In this document: positions 41,751-53,909 of the stretch, in pieces
Position numbering within the stretch: position 1 is the first letter of the stretch
How the letters are laid out: the number at the start of each line of letters is the position of its first letter
The notes under the pieces: generated by a model
What the model was told of the DNA's origin: nothing
What the model saw: the letters and a program-made list of their open reading frames with translations, nothing else
The model's database searches: none
DNA from: Allacma fusca
Taxonomy: Eukaryota; Arthropoda; Collembola; Symphypleona; Sminthuridae
Length of the DNA: 64,000 nucleotides
Direction of reading: 5' to 3'
Assembly (NCBI GenBank): GCA_947179485.1
Contig: OX359247.1
Span: 6,415,060 to 6,479,059 of the forward strand
Made by a program: the position numbers and the translations under genes

Positions 41751-44700
41751 TTACTGCTACTAAGCAGCCCTGCCATATCTCTTTAAAAAAAAGACTTGGA
41801 GCCAGAGAGTCTATTTAGGACTGTTGACATCCATGTATGTAAACGTTGCAAAACAGACGATACCTCCCCGGCTTCCCTACAGTGCAGGAATAAAAACAAC
41901 CTCATACTTATTATTACTATTTACTTGTAAGTACTAGGATCCGCTAATGATGGACAGGCGTAGTATTGAAATTACACTCTCTCAAGTATTTATATTTGCG
42001 GTTTTACGACCCCATGTACTCAACTCCTGCCTACAGTTAAATTAGCCTTTTCTCATCGACTCACACAAAAAACACGTGGATGTCATGTTAAAATTTGTGT
42101 ACGACTCAATGAGGAGGATGATGATAACATGAGAGCCTTTTCCAGTTCACTTTACTCACTTGAAAAAGAAGGAGGAAAATTTAATGTTGTGGTGTGGGCG
42201 AAGTTATTTTGTTTGTCTTCTCTCTTCCTCTGCTCACTTCTGCCCTGTCTTGGAAATGATGAGTATACTTTTGTGCGGAATGTTTTTCGGTTGAAATCAT
42301 CGGGGCTCTTGTAGGTATCCATACAGGAGGAAGAAAAAAAATTTACGCTGAAGAGTAACCTCAAGTTGGTCATAAGACATAAGAGCGGATGCAATCTTCT
42401 GGGAAATTAAAGGCATTCTTCACATTTTACGGCCTTGTGTATATATATATAATTATGTGATGCCCATGTGTAATGTTGTAAATTGTTTCCTTGTGGGAGT
42501 TTGAGTATGATTCGTCTTCTTTTTATTAGGGCATGATTAAATAAAATTCTGACAGTTCTGCTCCTGCTATTAGCCACTTTGGAATGTCATGACAGAAGAC
42601 TTCAAATTTTGAGTGGCTTTTTTTTGGCACCGAATGACACATTGGCAGTTTGTCCTTAGGACTCTGCTCATACATACATACATTCCTTCATGCACTGTAG
42701 ATGAGAGTGGCTAGAACCTAAACCATATTTTGATATCAGCTTATTCTCCTTGTAATTTTGTTTTAAATTTTGAAAGAGAATTTCTTAGTGATAAAAACCA
42801 TCATGCATATATTTGTACATACGTACATATAGTAATTTTGTTAAATATGCAGAATCCACACTTGATATACCTGAACGATTGCATTGTAGTAACTGGCTTC
42901 TTGAAATCTGCGAAGGAGAGAAATACATTTGTGTTGATGTGAGGGCATAAAATAAACCACGCTTGAAATCCCCTTTTCTCATGTAACCTTGGTTGTTGTT
43001 GTTATTTTTAATTACCACGCTCTGCCTCATTCATACATGCTTAGAGGGGCCAGATGTCAAGCGAGAACTGAGAAGGAAACAGCACTACTACAGTATAGAT
43101 AATTACTTATAGGTGGATACTAGTTAGTAAAGTAAACGCATTACTTGTGTATTAGGACTGCAGTGTTTATCTACCTATGTCTATCTACATATGCCTAGTA
43201 CAATATTTATTTTACTTATAAATTCACAGGGAGCAATAATGTTCTCATGCAAACATACATGTGCTGCTATCACTGTATTTACGTCTACAGCAGGATGCAG
43301 TGAATTCCATGTGTCACGCCTATGGCATTTCAGTAGATAACTGCGAAGGGCTTGAACATATAATAGTATCAATTTTCCTTTATATACATACATACTATTA
43401 GCGTGTACATACCATTCTTCCCAAATGTATGTACACACATTCATATCTTTGTAAATACACCTATAGTTATAGATAGGTGGACATGTTATTTCCCTTAAAT
43501 GTGCATACTTGTATACTCAAAGCATTAACGTTCTACAAAATCTAAGTATAGGTCAGGTCATGCATCGGTAAGTTGGAAAAGCCCTTGCTCAAGAAAGTTA
43601 ATTTGAATTTGAGTGATGCTTGCGCTTGCATGCATAAAAGTTGTGGTTTAATAAGAAAATAGATGGATTGCTGAGCATTCTGTAGGGTTCAGTGAGGAAT
43701 GACATATGTAAGATTTTGTGGGGGTTAAGGTAGTACTAGCATCCGCATTGATTTTATTATTCTGGTGGTCATTTCATAGAATCTGCTTGAATAATTATTT
43801 GAGTATAAGTATTATTCAATATCACTTCAGACTTGGCCAGTATCCAGTTTCTTCTGTAAGATTTATTTCTTCGACGAGGGGAAGAATTTGAGACCCTGAG
43901 GGAGAGTCAGTTAAAAAATAGCATGTGTGTGTTTGGATGGGGGTGGGGTGGAGGGTCGGAGGATATTGAAATTCTGGAGAGTAAAAGGGAAGCATTAGAA
44001 ACCATTAGGGTTATTAATGTTATGTGAGAAAAACTCAAGATTTTCGCACAGCCTTGAGATTTTTATTTGTGTACTCAAGAACATGTGGATTGGTATGCTG
44101 TGGATTGAAGACGCTTGAGTTCTAGATGGTAAAAATGATTGTTAAATATTTCCTTACTCTGCGTGCACTGTCTGTACAAATTATTAGCAATGATAACACT
44201 CGGATTTGCTCTCCCATTTACAGACATGATGTTTACATACGTGGAATCTTTAAAGTGCCACTCTTTTGTTGATGTATTTTCCCTGAGTGTTATGATTTGC
44301 CATTCGGAATTCAATTTTGATATATCTTTCCGTGACAAAACAGGGTCGTGACTTTTTAAAGGCAACTTAGTTTAGTTTTTTTTAGAGCTACACAAATTTG
44401 TGCATTCAAAACTGTATCTATCAACATATGTAGAGTAACATATAAACTGGAATCAAACTTGGAGGTTTTTTGAAGGCGGGAGGAGAATTTAAGGGAAGTA
44501 TCCCAAGAGTAAATATTTGATGACAGAGCGTTCGCTCTCGCCCTCTCTTTTCTAGATCTGAGCTGTCAGCTTAAATTTCCACTGAGAGACAAAAATGTGC
44601 TGGAGTTTGCATTTCCTTGGATTTCGAGCTAGTTACTTCCTCCGGTCCCTGTATTTGCATAAAACCTTAGGCCGTCCATATTCCTTTAAGGTAAAATGTC

Positions 44701-45638
44701 TTGGGAAGGTTGACACTTCAGCTCCATTTTAACTTCCTCCAGTCCATTTCATCCCATACTTTGAGCAAGGGTACTTTAAACCACATTTCCTAGTTTAGAC
44801 AAAAATAATCCAAATGTTTAGGAATTGCAGTGACAACAAGGTTTCCCTTTCACAATCCATGAACATCTCAGCCAAACCTTTCATGGTATGTACAATTTTT
44901 TCTGGGAAACTCTTTCAAACAGCCTCTTGTCACAATTACTTACACTATGTAGATTTTATATTTGAGCCCAATTGGTCCGGACATTTTGTTTAAATACATT
45001 GTAATGTATGGATCCCACCGTCGGAATTGACGGAGCCAAATGGGAAGGACATTTTTTTTTGTGACCCGGGAATGAATTAAATGTGGTAAAATAAAATAAA
45101 TAGCTTCAGGGATGACATTTAAAGCCTGTTGTATAGTTTTTGAAGGATATAGGGCGAAGAGGCTCTTATGTTTTTGTTCCATTATTCTCGCGGGGAGATG
45201 AAACAAGTGAAAAGGCGGAGGAGGTTAGGGAATGTTAAATGGGTAGACATTATAGCAATTTACACTGACGTCTCCCGAAGAAAATCTCTCTCAAGGAACG
45301 TTATTTATTCACATTCCGTCTGTCTGTCTGTGGGGAGGTCCAGCCTTCTCAGCCCTCTTGGATGGTCCTTAGTTAGTACACTTGGGTTTCTGGCTTGCCC
45401 GTGTATGTAATTACTTATGGGTAAGCATTTAAGGAAGGAGGATGCTACCGTTTTGAAATCCTCCCGTCCATAAGTACATACATACAAAAACCGACCCCAC
45501 GGATATAGAGGTGTAATATTTTATTTGCGGCGGAGCGTTAATTTTTTCCTGGTGATTGTAACAGGTTCTGGTGCTGCTCCCATCTTATTGCTTGTAAGTC
45601 GTAAGTAATAGTGAAAAGCCCAAGTGTATTAGTTTGGT

Positions 45639-45657
45639 GTGTGGTGGTGGTGGTGGT
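45639..45657. repeat. (GTG)n trinucleotide repeat
   Basis: About six GTG copies. Confidence 0.9.
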
Positions 45658-45843
45658 AGTTGGTTGGAAAAGTTTTTCACTTGGTAATGAATGAGATCTG
45701 GATGTTGCAAACATTTCACCAACTTGATATAGTGCTCAGAGTGGAGTGCAGGGTACGTATCTATGTACTTATATATACTTACATATAGCTCCAGTAATAC
45801 ACTGGACGGCAGCGTTTACTGTAGAGTCTCCTTAATAGTGCTA

Positions 45844-45889
45844 CTATATATAATTATATATATATATATATGTATATAGATATGTATAT
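45844..45889. repeat. (TA)n-rich tract
   Basis: TA repeat with scattered substitutions; strongly self-complementary. Confidence 0.9.
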
Positions 45890-46250
45890 CCTGCTATTAA
45901 GGGTCTATCAGTTGAGGCTCCACAGGAATGGTGAGGAATCTATTTCGGGATAGGAATGCACAAGGGGCCATGGACAACGGTTATGTATATTGAGTTTCTA
46001 TTAGCTCCTCCTGTATTTTAGATGAGTGTGCTTTGAGCTTCACTTTGAGAACTCCTATAGCTTTGAGTTTTATTAGAATGGTGGTCGGTGTGTACTTTGA
46101 CGTGCTCAAATGCTCAAATGTACTGGAGCTTTAGAAGTCTACCTATATGTAAATTGCCTGTGTGTAAATGAGAGTGTATGTAAGTAAGGGGTTACATATA
46201 TCTGTAGGTGTGTACTTAAGTGAGGATCTTTAGAAAGATGGCTATGTGTT

Positions 46251-46271
46251 TGTGTGTGTGTGTGTGTGTGT
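46251..46271. repeat. (TG)10
   Basis: Perfect TG repeat. Confidence 0.94.
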
Positions 46272-49200
46272 TTTACATGGCACTTGTATCTCCGACGGAG
46301 GACTGTGCTAGGAAAAGTAGTTAGTTTAACCCAAGGTATGGAACGGAGATAGACGATGGGAAGAGATAGGATGTGAAGATATTTTATGTGTAAGTGTAAA
46401 GAATGGCGACCACTTGAAAACGCTCTGAGAGTAGGTATTAGGAGAAGCTCTCTCTCCAAAAGGGAAGAGATTTTCGGAAACAAGAGTCTTGTGAACATGT
46501 TATTTCCCGCTCCTTTCTTGTAACTTTTAGAGGGTCTTTTCTATCACATAACTAACCATTTAATTTCATTGAACCCGGGGAAAGTAGTCGTCTAGAAAAT
46601 TAAAAGATGAGGATATATGTATGTACGGGACTTGTAACACCGGCCAGGATTTTGTACGTTAGCTCTCTCCCTCCTCCTCTTGCATTACTCCCAGGGATGT
46701 ATGTACACGTCCCAATACCTTCGAGTATTACTGAGGTACACATTGTATATCATCGCTCTAGAGGCAAAACGGTCTAAATGCTGTACAAAATTCTGTGCAC
46801 TCGTAGACCATTTTCCCTCTTCAGCGACGATATCACATCCATGTATGAAAATAGTGTATAAGGGAACAACAGCCAGCTTTTACAGTATAACTTCTCTTGT
46901 GTGAATCAAAAGGGATTTGAGTCCCTGTTTAGTTCCTTGACCCTTTCTTTCAACTTTCATTAATTATTCGGAAGACTACCAGCCCATACCATCACGTCCA
47001 AGTCAAGTGTAAATTATTGTCCTTTCCAGTGGTTTCCTCCTTCTGTTTGTCTTGGGATTTGTGAGGGTTGGGAGTTTAAATGTAGTTTGTATGAACGAAG
47101 GGGTGGATTTATAAAAAATGAAAGATTTATGGAACTAGCTATTGTTTCCCTTTTCCTTGGTTTATTTTAAATGGTGTTTTAGCCCTTGTTTTTTTATACA
47201 GTACTACTGTATAGTGTATTATTGATCAGTGTGGGACAAAATATTACTATTGGTTCTATGGGTATTGTCGTAATGAATTTACTGGATTTTTATGATCTTG
47301 TTCTCTTTCGCTGCCAGATTTTGAGGAATTAACTCCGTGGGTTGTTTTCTGTACTTTATATATTCTCCCACTTTCCGTGCTCCTTCGATTAGACGTGATT
47401 GGACTGTTTTTCCTTGTGTTACAAGTAATAATATATAGGGCTTGGCCGGTTTTCCCCCCTGATTTCCTGATTAAAGTTTTAGTACTTGTTTGTCGTATAA
47501 ACTCAGTCACGAAAAGTTTGCATGTCGTTGGAAATTGTTTTTGATGTAAGTGAAACGTAGTAGGAGAGACAAAAATGTGATATGAGAAGTACTGAGCGTT
47601 CTTTACTCGTGGGTTTGGAAATAGAATGTATATGTATGAGGAATGTGGAGGATGGTTGACTTTTCAATGTCTCCGAACATATAGTGTATAGAAGTGTCCT
47701 TGATTTTCATTTCTAGAATAATAATAATATTATTATTCACGGTCGTGGTCTCGGAGACGGTAAAGAGGCATGGAATTGCACACAGAATATAAAGAGTGTA
47801 AAAGGTTGTTTACTTTTTTTCGCTCCTTGGAAGTATTTTGCAATACTAACGTGTAGCCTAGGCACTTGTCATTGTCACATTAACTCCACTACACGTAAGT
47901 ATACATTTATTTGCAATGTCACATCATAATGGAAAGTCATGTAGTAAGTTGATTTTAAAAATAATTTCTCTACAGAGAATGAGAACTTAAAGCTCGTATA
48001 GTTGCAGTAATGAAATCTCTATGGTACACTTTGTATTAATATTTTGCATGACTACAGCCTCTTAATGTGTGTTATTCTGATTGCTAATAGGTAGTGATAC
48101 ACACATAATAGTAATTATTCAAGGTGTAGTGTAGAGTAAGTTAGGATTGGACATCTACAGATATTTCGATGGGAGTTTTAGGTGCTGTGCTTATAAATTT
48201 ATTGTAACTATCTGAACAAGCATGGAAATGATTTTAAAGAGCTGAACATTGGGAATTAATGGTTGTAGGTTAGGTTCTCAAGGGAATAATTTTAAAATAT
48301 TGTTTTAGTGCCCATTCCTTTCCTTCCATGATAATATTTTCGTGAGTGCTCATAATGAAATGACGCCTGATCCTCTTGAGGATAATTACCTTAACATAAC
48401 ATTTTTTTTAGTGTTACATAATATTGAGCGAGCGTTGAGTAAACTTGGCATAAAAAAGTCACACGTCAATAATTCAATTCGGCATTGGGTCACTAAAGCG
48501 TTAGACTTGGGATTCATCATAGCACGCACATCGTCTTCCTCTTCGTCTTGTCTGACGTGTGTACATTATTTATTCTATTGCAGGATGCTAAAATAATTAA
48601 ATGCATGCATGATCTGACTTATTGTACAAGCAACTCTGTGCATGTAGGTATGTATCTTTTAGTATTAGTAATATATATTATGTTTTACGAACGCTTAGAA
48701 TTTTGCAAGTAGCGTTTCGTCAAACTTACAACATTTCAATGACAAGGTTATGGACATGGGATTTTCTTGCCCTGTGGATTAAAGATGCCTAATGTGGATT
48801 TTTAACACGTGGAAGAAATTACTCAATAAGTTGTACAATTTCCGCAGTCGGGATTCAAGGAAAAATTGTTGTCTCTTCCCCATGTTATGATATATCTATA
48901 TTGTAATTCAGTGTTGATCTTCTGATGTTACAAATTGGATTGGAGCATAATTGTTATCTTTGCTGGTCTTGGACTATAAAAGATATTGAATGACAAAGTT
49001 CAAAGGTCAGAGATCCATTCTTTGCGTATAGTCATTCATAGAGTGACAGTGGTTCCTTTAAATTTAAAGTAGCCAGTATATCTGAATAAGTATTCCTTTT
49101 CATGCTTTCAAGTGTAAGAAAAAGGATGGGGTATTCTGCGGCTGGTAAAATCCACATTATGTTTAATCCTTGTTTTGGGTCTGATGGCCAAAAACGGATA

Positions 49201-49294
49201 TAAAGCCGGACTTGATCCTGCCACCTAAAATGTATTGAGTTTATGTACCAAGTTTAGCGGAATATCTGTGTCAAATAGACGAACCTGTGCGTGT

Positions 49295-50326
49295 TTATTT
49301 TTGCATATAGTTTGAAAGTAGGCTTATTACGCCGGACTTGTCCCCTCCGTCCATGTATTTTCTTGGGTAACGTACAATCCAATGTACGAAGACTTCAGTG
49401 ACAAGGTTCTTATTAGGAAACTTTGGATTTGGACTGGGAAAGTTGATGTTCTCAAATTTGGAAAAGTTGTTTTTGGTGTCGAGACTGACATGGAAATGAG
49501 AGTCGGGATTTATTAAAGCGACAAATTCCCCTCGAATCTCCACCACAATGAAGATGAGGACTTGCGCGTGATCTGACTCTGAAGTTTATCCCTTGGGTAG
49601 CGATATGGAGCAGTTAGCTTTGATATGACGTTCTGAACGAAACTTCAATTCTTTTGTATGCAAATCCCACTCGCTCCTATATTTCACAATCCCATTGTAG
49701 ATCTGCCAAGGCGATAAATATGTGTTACTTACAACTACGGGCAAAGTTTGGTGGAAGGTCAAAGTTTTGACGGATTTCAATTGGGGAGTACTAGAACAGG
49801 TGTTGATGTTGGAGTGGGCATATAAATCCTTTCGGAAATATTTCAACTGTTTTGCATTATTGGAGCAGTTCCAATATTTTTCCATTTGAGTAAGTCCTAC
49901 AATAATAATTGATGCAGATGAGCATAATCTGTCAGCGGAGATTGGACTAAGATTGTAAATTATGGCGTTGGGAAAATACTCCTTTGTAACACAATATCCG
50001 TAAACAGTAATAAAGTTAGTGCAACTGCTCACCGCATATTGAGTAGTACAATGTAACGTTATTTTAAATTGAAGCATTTTTGGTGTTGAGAAAGAGAGGG
50101 AGAGAGAGAGAGAGAGAGAAGAAGAAGAAGTAGAAGCAAAAGGGAGCTCTTGATAAAGTCGTTCTAGTCTAAATAAGAAAATATTGTGTGCATTGAACTT
50201 TGGAGTGCTCACGTCTTGTAAAACAAGTTTAAGACTCGTGTCTTTGAATTTGTATACTCGTGGGCGCCGACGGAGGGGGAGAAAAGATGCCAGATTTTTT
50301 TTTATACACTTGACTATGTTCAATGT
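49295..50326 (-). pseudogene. Near-continuous minus-strand frame with one internal stop; unidentified
   Basis: Seen: on the minus strand a frame opens just after a TAA (50327-50329) and runs about 245 codons to TAA at 49586-49588. It then continues in the same frame for a further 96 codons or so to TAA at 49295. That is about 343 codons with one stop, in DNA where a stop is expected roughly every 15-16 codons. There is no ATG near the beginning (first candidate is a TTG), and the frame runs through the (GAA)n(GA)n microsatellite at 50091-50130 as a Ser/Leu repeat. The part after the stop has many C-ending codons. No domain was recognised. It could be a decayed gene or element, an exon pair, or a chance open frame; I favour a relic but weakly. 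Confidence 0.25.
50091..50130. repeat. (GA)n(GAA)n compound
   Basis: GA repeat passing into GAA repeat; lies inside the minus-strand open frame at 49295-50326, where it is read as Ser/Leu. Confidence 0.93.
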
Positions 50327-52950
50327 TTACTTGTAACTACGTATGTGTAACAGCTCCTGAGTCTCCATAGCTCCCTAACTGTACAGATTGTGATGGTAGT
50401 TTTATCAAAATATTCATGCTTAATGGAAGGAAACGAAATGTAGGGTAAGGATTTGCCTATTTAACTATTTTTTTTTTGCATGTGAATTTTCGTACTCAGG
50501 ATCCGTCCGTACTTTCTGCATAGTAAATGAATCTCGGGATTAAATGTGTCTAGCTTATTTCTATGAGATAATATTTGCAATTCACGCACATCTCCCCTCC
50601 AAAATCACCCATGTGCACATATGAGGGTTCAAATTTATACATGTTACCATCTCCTTCTTTGGGGAAAAATACATTACCAGGACCTCGCCTTGAAAATATT
50701 CCAGGTGGGTTTGTCCACACTCTCTACTCTCGACATACTTATGTATATGTAGTTGATAATATATAGATACATACATCAAGGAAAGTTACAGTCCCTTGAT
50801 ATAACACACTACGCGGTCACCATGCCGAAAACCTTACTCAACTACTGTATGTATATTATATGCAGAGCACTACACTAGTACATATATAGTAGCTCCTGTT
50901 TTGTGAAACTTTTCGGGGATTCATGCATAATGCAAGGAGCAATGTGAAATGTGGAATTGAATGTTCCTCACTTGAGGCAATGTTATAGGACCGGCACCAT
51001 GGCAACTGTACTTTCATTTCTTTTGAACCAGTTGCTTTTACACTGCTTTTATTACTCAAGTTGATTTTCTCGTGGAAGGTGGTGCTGGGGCTTGAGCAGG
51101 TTTTTTAACTGTATTTCCGCCTTTTCCCTTGTTATAGGTACAGAAAAAAAAACTTCCTTCTGGTACTCCTTGGATTGTTTAGTTGTAACAAATTTAGAAG
51201 TTTAAAATATACGCATAGGCTACAGTAGTAGTGAGGAGGTATGTGTTTGAACTCTTTTAACACTGTAAATTCCGGATTGGATTCCGAGGGGATACCTCAG
51301 AGGCACAGACAGTCTGGTACTTCCTGGAAGTCTGCTCATTGTGTTTACAAGATAAGAAAAAATGGATGGACTTTCTCCCATTGTCATTGAACATGTATAG
51401 ACAGAACATTGAAGGGCTTGTGAAGGGGACGGGACGGAAGGAGTGTGTGGGACAACCTTATTAGCTTGTCCTTCTGAAGGGAAACTATTTCAAATAGGAA
51501 ATGTAGGCTGATCGAAACTCAAACGAAAAGAAAAAAATCAATTGGGAATTTTATTTTATTTGGAGCAAGAATTGCTTTAGGTATAATAATAGGAAAAGTG
51601 TAGAAATTGCTATTGAAATTAAACCGGAATCGCTTGGAGAGGGAAAGTAAAAGTTTATACATACTTGCTCCTTCCGCTAATGTATTTACGTAATTATATG
51701 TACTTACAGTATAGGCTCTGGGATGATTTCATCAGACTCTAGAATTCCTTGCGTGTCTTTTACTCCCAATACGTGGGGACTTGATACATTGTGTGACTCA
51801 CGCTAATGACTTTACCTGTTCTTGGCGAAGGTTCGTACTTGTATGATTATAATAATGAATCCGTTGATTGTCTGTCCGCGTCGCTGTAGTTTGTGGAAAC
51901 GTGGAGCAGGGTTATGGATAAATACATACAGATATATTACATCTCTCCCATATCTACTATATGGGTTCCTTGAATGAATTTAAATTTTTACTATGGCTGG
52001 ACTGCTAGGCAAGGAATGTGTGGTGTTGGGTCCTATATCGTTTGATAAACCGAACGCTATGTATTATGTGGTTTCTCCACAGCTCCTGGTCATTATCTCC
52101 TTTGTAGTTCCCCCTCTGCCCATGGTCTCAAGTTGTTATGAACTCTGACTAAACACGGAACATGCAGGCGGAGCACGCAATTTTATCGTAAAGTCAAACT
52201 GGAACGTGGAGATGGAGGAATGAGACCGAAAGGAATTTCATTTCTATTTTTTTTTCTCTCTCTCTTTCTTTCTCTCGCCTAGTTATTGTACATGTAGAGA
52301 GGTTATTTTATAAAAAGTCATTATAAGAAAATATCAGAATGTTATTTTCTCTCTCTTTCCCTCTCCTTGCTCTAACAGACGAAGTAGAACCCACACATGG
52401 TTATATTAAATTTTCTGCATACATTCAAGACACTAAGCTATAGGAGTGCAACAGTCACCATAAAAGCTGCTTGTGCAAAAGGAGGAAAGAGCAAAGGGCG
52501 AGGGAAAAGTTGTGCTGAAAAAGTCTGGAGAGAAAATAATATTCACAGAATATAGGCTCCGTGGACAGAAACAATGTTCCGCTTTATGCCCCACATTTTT
52601 TCCCCCTACTGGTGTTAATAAGGAGCAACCGGGTTCTCACATCCAAGAAGCGTTGTGCGTTGTGTACTTACTAATGTGTATCTATGTATATCAAGTATTT
52701 CATATGTGTACTTTGAGACTTTGCAAATAAATGGGTACGGTGCGAAGCATGTTTATATCTCGACTCTTTACAGTAGTGAACTTTCCCTGGCTCCCTCAAC
52801 GTGTGGGTGCTCCGTACTGTTTGCATATGCTGTAATAGATGTTTACCAAACGGGATGCTATTAATAATGTGATGATTTTATGAAGTTGCAATTTCGCAAT
52901 GTAAATATTTTGAGGGGGCAGGTCGAGGTTAGATATTGTAGGGAAAGGGA

Positions 52951-52978
52951 GGGAGAGAGAGAGAGAGAGAGAGAGAGG
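52951..52978. repeat. (GA)n
   Basis: About 13 GA copies. Confidence 0.94.
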
Positions 52979-53900
52979 AGTAGACTTTGCTCTGACTCAA
53001 CTCTGCCATGAAGAGAACTAAAAGAGAAGGCGAGACATCAGAGTGGAAACAATACTAGACTTTATGGACGTATATTTAACAAATATGTGCGTTTTTTTTT
53101 GTGTGTGGAGGAGGTTCTATTCTTTACAACTTCAAAGCTTCTGTTGGGTAGTTGGAGGATTTGTACTGTAGTTTCGAGCTTCTTACTCTAGTTGCTCTAG
53201 TTTTAGACATAATTATGTACCTATATATATTGTGGAGTTGTGTCAGACTTTGTGTATTCTGTAGTAGTTTGGGGCACTCCGCTCTTTTGGAGGTACATCT
53301 ACATTACATTCTACGTATCTAAGTATACGTCGGAAAACTGACGGGCGAGTGGGGATATAACGTGAATTGAAACCACTGAATATGTATGTGGATTTCTGGG
53401 TGGAAGCGGAGCCATTAGTTTACTTTCAGACACTTGCTTTTGCCTGGAAAGCTCGCTCTTCAAAGTTTGAGTCGATCATGTGTCTGTCTTAAGTTTCATG
53501 GGGTATATATAAACAAGGCTCTACTTGTTGTCTTCAGTTGCTTCTGTGAATTGAATGGGATCGCTCAATACATTAGAAAGAAGGTTTGTCGACGACAAAC
53601 AAATCGATTCACATCTCATCAGTTTTTCTTCGCCTCGACGTTTCATATACGAAGCACACTCTGTCTTTTTTTTTTACTCCGTGGTTTTAAAGATTTCAAG
53701 GCTAGCCTATATACAGTGACTTTAATCCTATGTGTTGATTCATCTCTGTAGAAAAACAAAATTCTACGCATCTACTACATACATACATAGATACGAATCT
53801 AGTTCACAATAAAATGGAGTGTAATAAATAACAATAATAATTATTATTATAGTAATAATGTAATGGAAAGTGAAAGACAAACTGTTGGGGGAAAAATGAT

Positions 53901-53909
53901 GGGGGGGGG
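53901..53909. repeat. G9 homopolymer
   Basis: Nine consecutive G. Confidence 0.93.

Larger units (their letters stand above)
31075..49294. other. Non-coding DNA with microsatellites
   Basis: No supported exon. A 94-codon open stretch at 31167-31451 (+) without ATG at its start was considered and set aside. Repeats include an (AC)n/(ACAAC)n compound, a (TC)n(GA)n palindrome at 41723 and (TA)n at 45844. Confidence 0.55.
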
